NCBI RefSeq assembly: GCF_001624695.1
Contig: NZ_JSEP01000022.1
Span: forward strand, 1-64,000
Length of the DNA: 64,000 nucleotides
DNA from: Labrenzia sp. OB1
Lineage (GTDB): Bacteria; Pseudomonadota; Alphaproteobacteria; Rhizobiales; Stappiaceae
Direction: 5' to 3'
The notes under the pieces are model-generated. The model had not been told where the DNA came from, made no database searches, and worked only from the letters and a program-made list of their open reading frames with translations. The position numbers and the translations under genes are program-made. This document shows positions 1 through 8,795 of the stretch, piece after piece; the stretch's first letter is position 1; every line of letters begins with the position of its first letter.

Positions 1-211
1 CGGGGCCTTTTGCATTGAAACGCAAGACCCAGTCGCGGATCACCTGGACCGTCACGCCGCCGACCGCACCCGCATCGCTGCGCAAGCCGCCGTCATAGAT
101 CACTGCAAGCGCCAAAAGGCGCCGTGTTTGATCGGCATTCACCGAGCCACGGGCTAGATGACGAAGGGTTGGAGCATCAAAGTCATCTCGAAGACGGATA
201 GGGGCGGACAT
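1..211 (-). CDS. IS630-family transposase, N-terminal part (runs off the window)
   Basis: The reading frame starts at ATG 211-209 and is open to the window edge, giving the first 70 residues. It begins MSAPIRLRDDFDAPTLR and continues with ADQTRRLLALAVIYDGG and a VIRDWVLRFNAKGP segment. This is the helix-turn-helix DNA-binding start of IS630-type transposases, which usually continue with an rve/DDE catalytic domain; that part lies outside the window. Whether the element is intact cannot be judged. It points towards the window edge and stands next to other accessory DNA. Confidence 0.8.
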   Translation of the reverse strand, partial: MSAPIRLRDDFDAPTLRHLARGSVNADQTRRLLALAVIYDGGLRSDAGAVGGVTVQVIRDWVLRFNAKGP

Positions 212-524
212 GGCAAACTCCTCATGTTCCCCATCAGGAATCATATTCGCGAAACTTTGGGAATCCAAAAGAGTCGTCAAATTCGTCGCTTGGTATAACC
301 CCTGCTAAAGGAACTTTGAGCTGACTATGCTTGTTCCAGTCCGCCGTTTCTGGCTTAAGGGGCGCATCCGATGACCGAAATGCAGGCAAATGCGGCCCCA
401 CCAGTTGCAACGGATGTTTTAAACGCTATGTATCAATCTCACGGGTTTGTACCATGACGGCGCAGTCAAGTGATGGGGAAACTAGATACCTGCTCTACAA
501 GACAGCTATATGGCTTGTACTTGT
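212..524. other. Gap with no convincing gene
   Basis: This stretch lies between the IS630 transposase start and the end of the large membrane-protein gene. It contains one short frame (371-457, 28 codons) with no recognisable product. It probably holds the upstream end of the IS630 element, but I could not pick out its terminal repeat with confidence. Confidence 0.5.
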
Positions 525-3500
525 TTATTGATATGTTGCACTCAACATAAAGGCGGATTCCGCTAATGCATCCACTTGGATGAGTAACTCATCATCAGTA
601 GCAACTTGAAGACTGACTTCATCAGTTTCGGTACCCTCGTTTTCGCTACTGAGTTGATCTGCCCAGTCTTCGGTAAGAACTACCAGATCAAGGTCGCCGG
701 TTGTCGGCCGCAACGAAACCTTAAGACTACCGGTCTGGCTCGCCGTATAGCGGAAGCGCTTCGACTCGCCATTGCCTAGCGGTTCATGCCTATAATTGGT
801 TGTCTCATTGAGCGGCATGGCATCCCGTAGGTGCCACTCCCATCCCGCTGCATGAAGTTGGTAAGCGGAATCGTCGCCCAAGGAGCTTACTTCGACTACG
901 AAAGCCTTCCCTTTTTCGGCGTCGATATAGACTGTATCCACCTGCGTTCCGGTGTTTTCACTTGCATCAATTATTGTTCCTGTCTCCGATCGAAGGGTCA
1001 GGTCCAAATCGGCATCTGTCGGCGCTAGCGTTACTTCAAGCCGGCCATCCGAGGAGGGTTCAACAAGATGCATATCCGAGCTGACGCCCTGCAAAAGTGG
1101 AAAATCAACCGTTTCTTCTAAGGGAAACGGGCGTGAGGCGAGTGGGTCCACCGCCACACTACCACCGGTTTGCGACGTCGCCAATCCGATGAGAACTACA
1201 TCGGGATTGAGACTCGCCATTGTTTCAGTTTCGAACGTCTGTAGCGCGGAACCGTCCGCAAATGATGAGCCACTTGAGACATCAAGTTTGTAGATCTTCA
1301 CGTCTCCCTCGCTATTGACCTCGAACAAGCCAGCATCGTCGCTTCTCACGGCACCGACCGCAGGATCAACAAGTGTCAAGACGGAGCTGGTGTTCGAATT
1401 TATTTTCTGCGCACCTTCGACGGCGGCACGCATCTGTGCCTGTGACACTTGCGGTCCTTGGGTGAAGCTGATTGCCACTCTGGTAGATTCCAACTCGCCG
1501 TCTTTGTAAGGTTTTACTTCGAGAACATAGTTTCTTTCGGGAAAGAGAATGGCTGTGGCGAATTCTCGTGAAAAGTCGTCTTCATCAAGAGCTGACGAAT
1601 TGTCTACCCAATCGACGATGTCTACATTGTTGACTTGTTGGGTTCCCGTTTGGCTTTCGACCAAACGAATTGCGGCATCCACTTGTGTGGCCGCTTCTAT
1701 TGTCAACTGAGAGTAGCTTGTCGTGCGAAAGGGACAATACAACCGGTCCCCCTCAATTTCCTCAGCTCGAAAGGGCGCCAATTCGACCTGGGTATCCGGG
1801 AGGCTTTGAAATAGCGAGACCATGTTCGGCTGCGTCTTGCTACAGAAAAGCGACGAGCGAACACTAACTTTGATATCCGTCGCCCGCGTAGAAGTATCTT
1901 TTTTCAATGCCGTTACGCGAAGGTCATAAGTACCAGCTTTCAATATCGGCGTTTCTACTGAAAAATTGGGCGCCCTCGGAATGAAGAAGCTAGCGATTCT
2001 GTTTTCTGCTTCATTCAGTAGCTCAATGCAGAGGTCGTTTTCCGGGTGTCCGGTCAGGACGATCTGTCCCGTTAATTCAAGTTTTAACCTCCGGTTCGTT
2101 TGAACAGGCGCCTCGCCAACCGAAAAATCCTGCACCGACTCATTCTTGAGAATAAACACGCCGTTTGCGTTGGGGTTATTCGCCGTTCTTGTTCCAAGCA
2201 AAATAGATGTGTCTAAACCAACTAGTAGGGAAGAGGTGTTTTGGTTGGCAACCTTGTCGAGAACCGCGAGCCGATTTCCCTGACCTGAAACTTGTCGCTC
2301 ATAAACCAGCCGCGTTTGAGACGCACGGTGCCTAAACAAGTTTCCTCGGATCACCTCGCCGTCTGAATCAAAACGCAGATAAACGTTGGAAAAAGTCGTA
2401 TTGTCATGGAGTTTACCTTCATTGATCTCCAGAAGTTCGAAGCGGCGGGTATTGCATCGATCCCCATCATGTTCGACAAATACGTTTTGCGATGGTCTTG
2501 TCTGAGCCTCAATAGGGCTCAACTTTTCAGCTGCGATCTCTTTTGGCAAATTGTTTATATTCTTATTATTTAAGGTCTCCTGAAGAAGTTTCTCTGAAGT
2601 CTCTTGCAGTAAATTACGGCTCTTCTCAATTTTGACGATTTCCCGAAGAAACCTTTTAAACTGATCTGCCTCCTCACTCGTCCAGGGAGAATTGGGCGAG
2701 GAGCGAATGTGATCCACAGCCCAATAGGGGTCAATCGCAAAGCGGATATGACTTTGCGATGGTCCAAATGTGGTGTCGATTTGGGGATCGTTGCTCGCTG
2801 GGCGGATTTCAATGTCTGTGCCCGGGTGGTTGCAAAGTGACAAGATACATTGCGCCACGTTTGTGTGGCCGCCAGAAACTGCGTAGCTCACAATCGGTCG
2901 CGGTGGTGCTCCATCGGAAGGTTTGACAGAAATTTCATCGCTAATACGCTCGCAGAGCGATCGTTCGGTTGCGCTGTCTAAACCTGACACTACTTCATTG
3001 GCGGTAGCCCGTGCGCGGGCACGGCTCTCTTCAGTCTTAGAAAAACACAAGGACGCAACGTCGTTTTTGTCCCGGAAGATTTGCCTGAACCATCTGGGTT
3101 CCGGCGCAGTGCGAAACAGGCGAATAAACGCATCGATGCGATTGCATTTCGCCGCATCGCTGCTCCCAAGCGTTTCCTTGTTGCAAATGAGATCGTTACC
3201 GCCATCTATTCGCGAGAGAATCGAGGTAATTAGAGGCTCCTCTCCAGTGAAACTGGTTGGTGCGCTCAATGCGCCTAGAATATCCCCGTCATTTACGTTT
3301 GCTTTGCGAAAAAGTTCCACCGATCGAGGCGAGATAAGGTAGAGCGCCTCTTGCAGCGAAGTCATTGAGAATTCCAGTCCACCCCGCCGTAATTCCTCTT
3401 GCGCTATATCTCCTTCCATCAGCGAACTCACACGGCCATTGGAAACTAGCAGAAGCATGATTGCGACGACTGCCGTTGCGAAGATGACCGGTATACCCAG

Positions 3501-3965
3501 CCAATGCGGCCAAATATTCGCTGGCTCAGTCTCTGTGGGTTCCGGAACCGCAGGACATGCCCAGCATGCAATTGCGAGAGCCAGAAGAATGCCGGTCAGA
3601 AAATATGTGCCCTGGAAAAGAACTGCACCGCCCAGGTTGGCGTGCGCCACCATCCAGATGCCAGACCAAATCGTGCCCGCTCCCCAAGAGGCCAGAAGAC
3701 ATACGAGCCCGCCGACGACCGCAAAACCCAGTCGTCGCCGTCGCGTCGGGTCGCCCTCCAGCTTCAATGGTCCGGGGAACAGATGCAAGGCAAAAAGGGT
3801 GGAAGCTACACCCGCAACAATCCATCCGAGAGAGTCGAGGTCCCGCAGAAACAACGCGTAGAATGGATCAACGCGCAAAAATATTTCTATGAGGCCCCAT
3901 CCCCCGAGTATGACACCTCCGGAATATGCAACCGACTTGAATATTAATGTGTTTTCTGCAGACAT
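525..3965 (-). CDS. Very large multi-pass membrane protein of unknown function with PPC-like C-terminal repeats
   Basis: A 1146-residue protein. I use ATG 3965-3963 (MSAENTLIFK) because a GAAAGG motif lies just upstream; a frame 17 codons longer is open but weaker. About five hydrophobic segments occupy the first 180 residues (roughly 11-31, 44-64, 79-100, 106-135, 155-175). A long, mostly polar region follows, presumably extracytoplasmic. The last ~175 residues hold two similar beta-rich units (DADLDLTLRSETG and TTGDLDLVVLTED, each followed by a segment ending in a hydrophobic strand), resembling the bacterial pre-peptidase C-terminal (PPC) fold. No catalytic motif is visible. Base composition looks more A/T-rich than the neighbouring core genes, and transposases flank it, so it was probably acquired. 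Its function is unknown. Confidence 0.85.
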   Translation of the reverse strand: MSAENTLIFKSVAYSGGVILGGWGLIEIFLRVDPFYALFLRDLDSLGWIVAGVASTLFALHLFPGPLKLEGDPTRRRRLGFAVVGGLVCLLASWGAGTIWSGIWMVAHANLGGAVLFQGTYFLTGILLALAIACWACPAVPEPTETEPANIWPHWLGIPVIFATAVVAIMLLLVSNGRVSSLMEGDIAQEELRRGGLEFSMTSLQEALYLISPRSVELFRKANVNDGDILGALSAPTSFTGEEPLITSILSRIDGGNDLICNKETLGSSDAAKCNRIDAFIRLFRTAPEPRWFRQIFRDKNDVASLCFSKTEESRARARATANEVVSGLDSATERSLCERISDEISVKPSDGAPPRPIVSYAVSGGHTNVAQCILSLCNHPGTDIEIRPASNDPQIDTTFGPSQSHIRFAIDPYWAVDHIRSSPNSPWTSEEADQFKRFLREIVKIEKSRNLLQETSEKLLQETLNNKNINNLPKEIAAEKLSPIEAQTRPSQNVFVEHDGDRCNTRRFELLEINEGKLHDNTTFSNVYLRFDSDGEVIRGNLFRHRASQTRLVYERQVSGQGNRLAVLDKVANQNTSSLLVGLDTSILLGTRTANNPNANGVFILKNESVQDFSVGEAPVQTNRRLKLELTGQIVLTGHPENDLCIELLNEAENRIASFFIPRAPNFSVETPILKAGTYDLRVTALKKDTSTRATDIKVSVRSSLFCSKTQPNMVSLFQSLPDTQVELAPFRAEEIEGDRLYCPFRTTSYSQLTIEAATQVDAAIRLVESQTGTQQVNNVDIVDWVDNSSALDEDDFSREFATAILFPERNYVLEVKPYKDGELESTRVAISFTQGPQVSQAQMRAAVEGAQKINSNTSSVLTLVDPAVGAVRSDDAGLFEVNSEGDVKIYKLDVSSGSSFADGSALQTFETETMASLNPDVVLIGLATSQTGGSVAVDPLASRPFPLEETVDFPLLQGVSSDMHLVEPSSDGRLEVTLAPTDADLDLTLRSETGTIIDASENTGTQVDTVYIDAEKGKAFVVEVSSLGDDSAYQLHAAGWEWHLRDAMPLNETTNYRHEPLGNGESKRFRYTASQTGSLKVSLRPTTGDLDLVVLTEDWADQLSSENEGTETDEVSLQVATDDELLIQVDALAESAFMLSATYQ

Positions 3966-4113
3966 TTTAGAGCCTTTCAGAAAAATTTTTATGTTAACAA
4001 TGATGTAAGAAATCAATAACTAATTTATTATAATGTAAATTATTCGTTTTCTAAAGTATGAATCCGGATTTTGTTTAAAATGATGGTCAAATTTAAGAGT
4101 CCGATTCAAAAGT

Positions 4114-4990
4114 TCATGAGATGACACAATAGGTTGCGAGCGTGCGTGTCATGACCCTGATGTTGGCAATGGTGACCCATGCGGTGGAGCTTTCGACGAA
4201 TTTCCCCCAGTCTTTGTGCCAGCCTGCGGCATCGTAGGAACCATCCGAACGTGCGTTCGCCCCCCCCATCGACGGGGTAGGACATGGAGGCCTTTGGCAG
4301 CATCTGAACGCTTGATGATCTCGATGGTCCACGTACCGCAGCCGATCAATGCGGAACGGAGCTTGTCGCCTGGGTAGCCGCAGTCGGCGAAGACATGGCG
4401 TAGCCAGGGAAAGCGGTGCCGGATGGTCTTGAGGAGAGCGGGCGCACCGTCCCGGTCCTGGATGTCGGCGGCATGAACCAGCACGAACAGCGTCAGGCCG
4501 AGCGTGTCAGTGATGATATGGCGCTTGCGTCCCTTGATCTTCTTGCCCGTTGCCCGGCAGGCGATGCGAAGCATCGCTGAGAGGGGGCGTCATGGCCAGA
4601 GGTCCCACCGCTTTCCGTGGTTTTGACCGATTGACTGTCGATGACACCGGCAGAGGGAGAGGCCTCACGTCTTTCCAATTCCCGCGTGGCTACGACAAGG
4701 ATGTAGTTGATCGTCTGCCAAAGGCCGGTATCGCACCAGGAATAGAAATTGCCCCGCACAGTGGAGGCCGGGGGAAAGTCTTTCGGCAGTGCCCGCCACT
4801 GACAGCCGCTGCTCGCGATATAAAGGATCGCGTTCACCACCTCTCGCATGTCGGTCCTGTGCGGCCGACCGCCGGATTTGGTGGGAGGGATCAGCGGCGC
4901 CAAAATCGCCCAATCCCGGTCAGTCAAATCAGTTGGATAACGCAGATGGTCCCGGTTATTTTGCCGGCGAGTGATATCATTCCAGGGCAT
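4114..4990 (-). pseudogene. IS5-family transposase, broken by several frameshifts
   Basis: The frame starts at ATG 4990-4988 (MPWNDITRRQ) and shows the IS5/IS427 N-terminus (YPTDLTDRDWAILAPLIPP) and the first catalytic Asp in GVIDSQSVKTTESGG. It then breaks at a 38-bp insertion (4548-4585). A second frame carries GKKIKGRKRHIITDTLG and the second Asp in HVFADCGYPGDK. It breaks again at a run of eight C on the + strand (4260-4267), where the usual family sequence would have seven bases. A third break lies near 4220, before the end WVTIANIRVMTRTLATYC. No full-length protein can be made, so the copy cannot move by itself. Confidence 0.85.
4548..4585. repeat. 38-bp hairpin-bearing insertion within the transposase
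   Basis: Relative to the expected codons Gly-His-Asp-Ala-Gly-Lys-Lys, 38 extra bases lie between GGCCATGACGCC and GGCAAGAAG (read on the - strand). The insert contains a perfect 7-bp stem with a 3-nt loop, GCGATGC-GAA-GCATCGC, at 4561-4577. It looks like a small palindromic repeat unit rather than random drift. Exact ends are uncertain by a few bases because the flanking G/C runs repeat. Confidence 0.55.
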
Positions 4991-5120
4991 TCGATCCTCC
5001 ATCTTCTCGACAAAGACGGTTGAATCACAACCCGTTGATATCACTCAACTACTTCTAAATCAGGCTCTAAGATCTTCAATGCAAGCGAATAACCTTTTTG
5101 GATTCTACACCTAAGCCTTC

Positions 5121-5597
5121 TTACGGCGTTCGTTCGCGCAAGGATCGCTCCATGAAGCAGTGAATATCCGATTGACCGATCTCCACGAAACCGTGGTGCC
5201 GGTAAAGCGATCCCACAGGATTCCAGTGCAAGTATTCCAGCCTCACCGGAAGAACCAGCTTGTCCGCAAGCAGGAGACAGTGTTCGAGCACTCTCGAGCC
5301 TATTCCTTTTTTCTGGAAATCAGGGAACAGATAGAACTCACCAAGCCGGACATGATCGGGAAAAACCTGGAAAGACACTGTCCCAAGCCGATGTTCCGCT
5401 TTCCTGATCTCAAAGAAGGGTTTCTCCTGGTACCGTTGAAGGTGCAAGTCACGCTGAAACTCTTCGTCCCATCCCCAGCGCTGAACGATGTGCGGTCCCA
5501 TCGCCGCGCGTTTGGCCTCGAAAGCAAAATCTATATCGTCCGGGATGGTTCTGAGCTTGGGAAATGTCAGATCTGGCGGAAGGTCAGGAATGTCCAT
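5121..5597 (-). CDS. GNAT-family N-acetyltransferase
   Basis: A 158-residue protein starting MDIPDLPPDL. The central strand-turn-helix EFYLFPDFQKKGIGSRVL carries the acetyl-CoA pyrophosphate-binding signature Q-x-x-G-x-G of the Gcn5-related fold (around residues 95-105). The C-terminal NPVGSLYRHHGFVEIG is the usual GNAT motif B with the N-x-x-x-x-x-Y-x-x-x-G-F pattern. The substrate cannot be read from the sequence. It is a lone gene between the IS5 copy and the rpsB promoter region, transcribed away from rpsB. Confidence 0.85.
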   Translation of the reverse strand: MDIPDLPPDLTFPKLRTIPDDIDFAFEAKRAAMGPHIVQRWGWDEEFQRDLHLQRYQEKPFFEIRKAEHRLGTVSFQVFPDHVRLGEFYLFPDFQKKGIGSRVLEHCLLLADKLVLPVRLEYLHWNPVGSLYRHHGFVEIGQSDIHCFMERSLRERTP

Positions 5598-5803
5598 GTC
5601 ACAAGATTACCTGACGACCATCATTGTTTCCAGCTCGTCCACTGCTTTTCAAAGCAGCGAATTCGCGCTTCCCACTCTTCCTGAAAATGCGCTCCACCAC
5701 CACTTCCACGTTGATTGTTCGGAAAAAACCGGCCTTATTTGACCAGATGTCCGCCTCCACCCCGCTATTCCCTCCATCCCCGGACAAACCCCCTCTTTTG
5801 CGC

Positions 5804-5832
5804 TTGAAATAAAATCCGCCGCCAACTATAAG
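5804..5832 (+). promoter_or_regulatory. Probable housekeeping-sigma promoter of rpsB-tsf
   Basis: TTGAAA (5804-5809) and TATAAG (5827-5832) are separated by exactly 17 bp, close to the sigma-70-type -35/-10 pattern. The start of transcription would fall near 5839, leaving a leader of about 120 nt before rpsB. The rest of the 5598-5961 gap shows no convincing gene. Confidence 0.65.
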
Positions 5833-5961
5833 GCGCGCATTCCACACGCAAGGGGCGGAGCCTGAGCTTTATCGGGGTCCATCCGGTGGCCGATGGGAGA
5901 GATCCTTCGGCCCACAATCCTCTTGCGGAGGTCAAACCGGAAAACCAGGAGAGCAAGCCCA

Positions 5962-6837
5962 ATGGCATTGCCCGATTTTACCATGCGTCAGCTTCTGGAA
6001 GCTGGCGTGCACTTTGGTCACCAGAAACACCGTTGGAACCCGCGCATGGGTTCGTACATCTTTGGTGTACGCAACGATGTTCACATCATGGACCTGTCCC
6101 AGACCGTTCCGCTGTTGCATCAGGCACTGAAGGCCGTTTCAGATACAGTTGCCGGTGGTGGCCGCGTTCTGATTGTCGGCACCAAGCGTCAGGCACAGGA
6201 AGCTGTGGCGACTTCTGCACGCAACTCCGCGCAGTATTTCGTCAACGCCCGCTGGCTCGGCGGCATGCTGACCAACTGGAAAACCATTTCCCAGTCCATT
6301 CAGCGCCTGCGCAAGCTGGAAGAGACCTTGTCCTCCGACGCCGCAAACGCTCTGACCAAGAAAGAGCGCCTGTTCATGGACCGCGAGCGCGAAAAGCTCG
6401 AGCGGAACCTGGGCGGCATCAAGGACATGGGCGGTATCCCGGACCTGATCTTCGTGATCGACACCAACCGTGAAGCCATCGCCATTCAGGAAGCTCGCCG
6501 TCTGGGCATTCCGGTCGCCGCGATCCTCGATTCGAACTGCAACCCGGATGGCATCACCTATCCGGTGCCGGGCAACGACGATGCCGGCCGCGCGCTTTCG
6601 CTTTACTGCGATCTGATTGCCCGCGCCGCCATTGACGGGATTTCCCGCGCCCAGGGTGCATCCGGCATGGATGTCGGTGCGTCGGAAGAAGCGCCGGTCG
6701 AGGAAGCTCTGGCCGAGCCGGTCGCTGAAGCAGCACCTGCTGCCGAAGAAGCCCCGGCCGAGCCTGCCGCTGAAGCGGCTCCACCGGCTGCTGCAGAAGC
6801 AGAACCGGAAGCAGACAAGGCCGCACCGGCCGCCTGA
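5962..6837 (+). CDS. rpsB: 30S ribosomal protein S2
   Basis: A 291-residue protein beginning MALPDFTMRQLLEAGVHFGHQ, the standard S2 start, with an AGGAGAG ribosome-binding site about 9 nt upstream. It contains the S2 signatures HRWNPRMGSYIFG, ARWLGGMLTNWKTI and PVAAILDSNCNPDGITYPVPGNDDA. S2 binds the small-subunit head/platform junction. The last ~55 residues form an Ala/Glu/Pro-rich tail, making it longer than the ~240-residue enterobacterial form; such tails are common in this class. It is first in a conserved rpsB-tsf-pyrH-frr order. Confidence 0.98.
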   Translation: MALPDFTMRQLLEAGVHFGHQKHRWNPRMGSYIFGVRNDVHIMDLSQTVPLLHQALKAVSDTVAGGGRVLIVGTKRQAQEAVATSARNSAQYFVNARWLGGMLTNWKTISQSIQRLRKLEETLSSDAANALTKKERLFMDREREKLERNLGGIKDMGGIPDLIFVIDTNREAIAIQEARRLGIPVAAILDSNCNPDGITYPVPGNDDAGRALSLYCDLIARAAIDGISRAQGASGMDVGASEEAPVEEALAEPVAEAAPAAEEAPAEPAAEAAPPAAAEAEPEADKAAPAA

Positions 6838-6844
6838 TAACAGC

Positions 6845-6869
6845 TCTGCCGCAGTCCTGCTGCGGCAGA
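6845..6869 (+). terminator. rpsB-tsf intergenic hairpin (attenuator or processing site)
   Basis: A perfect 10-bp stem, TCTGCCGCAG (6845-6854) with CTGCGGCAGA (6860-6869), around a 5-nt loop, just after the rpsB stop. No U-run follows, so it is unlikely to be a full terminator. It may lower tsf readthrough or protect the rpsB mRNA end. Confidence 0.5.
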
Positions 6870-6982
6870 AACATGTTGAATTCGCAAGGCGGGCTGCACT
6901 TTGTTGCAGCCCCGTCATAAAGACGCGGAGAGCCATCGGCTAAACCGTGTCTCACCCGAAACCCCCATGCACGAGGCAATCG

Positions 6983-7900
6983 ATGAGCATTACCGCCGCG
7001 ATGGTAAAAGAGCTCCGCGAGAAATCCGGCGCTGGCATGATGGACTGCAAGACCGCCCTTAAAGAAACCGACGGTGACATGGAAGCGGCTATCGACTGGC
7101 TGCGCACCAAGGGGCTGGCCAAGGCAGCAAAGAAGGCAGGCCGTCTGGCCGCTGAAGGTCTTGTCGGCGTCGCCACGGACGGCAGCAAGGCTGCCGTGAT
7201 CGAGCTGAACTCCGAAACCGACTTTGTCTCCCGCAACGAAGGCTTCCAGGAACTGGTTTCCAAGGTCGCCCAGGTTGCTGTGACGACCGATGGGTCCGTT
7301 GAAGCCGTGTCCGCCGCCGAAATCGGTGGCAAGTCGGTTTCCGACACGATCACCGAAGCGATCGCCACTATCGGCGAGAACATGAGCCTGCGCCGAACCG
7401 CCGCCCTTTCGGCCGGCGAGGGTGTTGTTGCCACCTATGTCCACGGCGCCGTAGCCGATGGCCTGGGCAAGATCGGCGTGCTTGTCGCGCTGGAATCTTC
7501 CGGCGACAAGGAAAAGCTCAACGCGCTCGGCCGCCAGATCGCCATGCACGTGGCCGCGACCAGCCCGCTGGCGTTGAACACCGAAGCGCTGGACCCGACT
7601 GTGGTCGAGCGTGAAAAGTCGGTCTTCTCGGAGCAGGCTCGTGAGTCAGGCAAGCCGGAAAACATCATTGAAAAAATGGTGGAAGGGCGTTTGCGCAAAT
7701 TCTACGAGGAAGTTACCCTCGTGAAACAGGCGTTCGTCATCAATCCGGACCAGACGGTCGAGCAGGCCGTCGAGGCTTTGGCAAAGGATCTCGGGACCGA
7801 GGTCAAGCTTACCGGTTTTGTCCGCTTCGCACTCGGCGAGGGGATCGAGAAGGGAGAGCAAGACTTCGCCGCCGAAGTGGCGGCAGCCTCCGGGCAGTAA
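6983..7900 (+). CDS. tsf: Elongation factor Ts
   Basis: A 305-residue protein starting MSITAAMVKELREKSGAGMM; I chose ATG 6983 because it gives the canonical start and has GAGG upstream. It shows the UBA-like N-terminus (DCKTALKETDGDMEAAIDWLR), the TDFVSRNEGF core motif and HVAATSPLAL in the second subdomain. EF-Ts exchanges GDP for GTP on EF-Tu in the cytoplasm. It lies 145 bp after rpsB and ends at a strong terminator, so the two genes probably form one unit. Confidence 0.98.
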   Translation: MSITAAMVKELREKSGAGMMDCKTALKETDGDMEAAIDWLRTKGLAKAAKKAGRLAAEGLVGVATDGSKAAVIELNSETDFVSRNEGFQELVSKVAQVAVTTDGSVEAVSAAEIGGKSVSDTITEAIATIGENMSLRRTAALSAGEGVVATYVHGAVADGLGKIGVLVALESSGDKEKLNALGRQIAMHVAATSPLALNTEALDPTVVEREKSVFSEQARESGKPENIIEKMVEGRLRKFYEEVTLVKQAFVINPDQTVEQAVEALAKDLGTEVKLTGFVRFALGEGIEKGEQDFAAEVAAASGQ

Positions 7901-7907
7901 GTTCCAG

Positions 7908-7939
7908 AAAAAGCGCCGGTCAGTCCGGCGCTTTTTTTT
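7908..7939 (+). terminator. Rho-independent terminator after tsf
   Basis: The stem AGCGCCGG / CCGGCGCT has a TCAGT loop and is followed by eight T, starting 8 bp after the tsf stop. Confidence 0.9.
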
Positions 7940-7999
7940 GAGGCATTCCGCATGCGCACGAACGCAGAGGGAATGCCGCGACAAATTTGAGGCGATCCG

Positions 8000-8039
8000 C
8001 TTTCAGACCTTCAACCGGTTGCGGTTGGAGGTCTGAAAG
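8000..8039 (+). promoter_or_regulatory. Long hairpin upstream of pyrH
   Basis: An 18-bp stem around the 4-nt loop GTTG: CTTTCAGACCTTCAACCG (8000-8017) pairs with 8022-8039 with a single T-G wobble. No U-run follows, and it ends 36 nt before the pyrH GTG start. It may be a leader structure of pyrH, or a small palindromic repeat. Confidence 0.5.
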
Positions 8040-8075
8040 CCGATCTGGACAAAGACTTTCACGAAGGGCGCAGCC

Positions 8076-8795
8076 GTGACGAATTCCTTGCGATGGAAAC
8101 GTATCCTCCTGAAACTTTCCGGCGAGGCCCTGATGGGATCGCAGGCTTTCGGGATCGACCCTGCCATCGTTCAGAGGATCGCCAAGGAGATTGCCGACGC
8201 GGTGGCGCTTGGCGCCCAGGTCGGCGTCGTTGTGGGCGGCGGCAACATCTTCCGCGGCGTGGCCGTGGCCGCCAAGGGTGGCAACCGGGTCACCGGCGAC
8301 CATATGGGCATGCTGGCCACCATCATGAACAGCCTCACGCTCGCCGATGCCTTGCGCCGTCTGAAAGTCAATGCCCGCGTTCTGTCCGCGGTTGCTGTCC
8401 CGTCCATTTGCGAGACCTTTTCCCAGCGTGTCGCGGACCGCTACATGGAAGACGGCGATGTGATCGTCTTCGCCGGAGGCACGGGCAATCCATTCTTCAC
8501 CACCGACAGCGGCGCCGCGCTGCGTGCCGCCGAGATGAAGTGCGATGCCTTCCTGAAAGGCACCCAGGTGGACGGCGTTTATTCCGACGATCCGAAGGTC
8601 AATCCGGACGCGGAGCGCTACGACAGTCTCGACTATGAAGAGATCATCAGCCGCAATCTCAAGGTGATGGACACCACCGCCATCGCGCTGGCGCGCGACA
8701 ACTCCATTCCGGTTATCGTCTTTTCCATCCATACTCCGGGCGCGCTCGTCAGCGTTCTGCAGGAGACCGGCACCTATACGGTCGTCGGCGGCTAG
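8076..8795 (+). CDS. pyrH: UMP kinase
   Basis: A 239-residue protein from a GTG start (8076) with GAAGGG about 7 nt upstream. It begins with the amino-acid-kinase fold start WKRILLKLSGEALMG and contains VVVGGGNIFRG, ADRYMEDGDVIVFAGGTGNPFFTTDS and KGTQVDGVYSDDPK, the UMP/ATP-site segments of bacterial UMP kinase. It converts UMP plus ATP to UDP plus ADP in pyrimidine nucleotide synthesis. It stands 175 bp after tsf, past a terminator and a large hairpin, so it probably has its own promoter. Confidence 0.97.
   Translation: MTNSLRWKRILLKLSGEALMGSQAFGIDPAIVQRIAKEIADAVALGAQVGVVVGGGNIFRGVAVAAKGGNRVTGDHMGMLATIMNSLTLADALRRLKVNARVLSAVAVPSICETFSQRVADRYMEDGDVIVFAGGTGNPFFTTDSGAALRAAEMKCDAFLKGTQVDGVYSDDPKVNPDAERYDSLDYEEIISRNLKVMDTTAIALARDNSIPVIVFSIHTPGALVSVLQETGTYTVVGG

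Larger units (their letters stand above)
4097..5067 (-). mobile_element. IS5-family (IS427-like) insertion sequence, degenerate copy
   Basis: The ends are imperfect inverted repeats: GAGTCCGATTCAAAAGT at 4097-4113 and, read inward from 5067, GAGCCTGATTTAGAAGT, which match at 13 of 17 positions. TAA sits immediately outside both ends (4094-4096 and 5068-5070), compatible with a short target duplication. The only gene inside is a broken DDE transposase. The TA-rich target and GAGCCTGATT-type end suit the IS427 group; that assignment is from family knowledge. Confidence 0.75.

Noticed and set aside
371..457. A 28-codon frame starting ATGACCGAAATGCAGGC between the transposase and the membrane-protein gene
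   Set aside because: Too short, no recognisable content and no good ribosome site; may be a remnant but cannot be supported.
5599..5847. An 82-codon frame on the - strand within the rpsB upstream gap
   Set aside because: It runs across the rpsB promoter, lacks a ribosome site and has no family resemblance.
6308..6316. CTGCGCAAG within rpsB, resembling half of the flagellar motif
   Set aside because: It encodes Leu-Arg-Lys in S2, lacks the left arm, and is in coding sequence; chance match.
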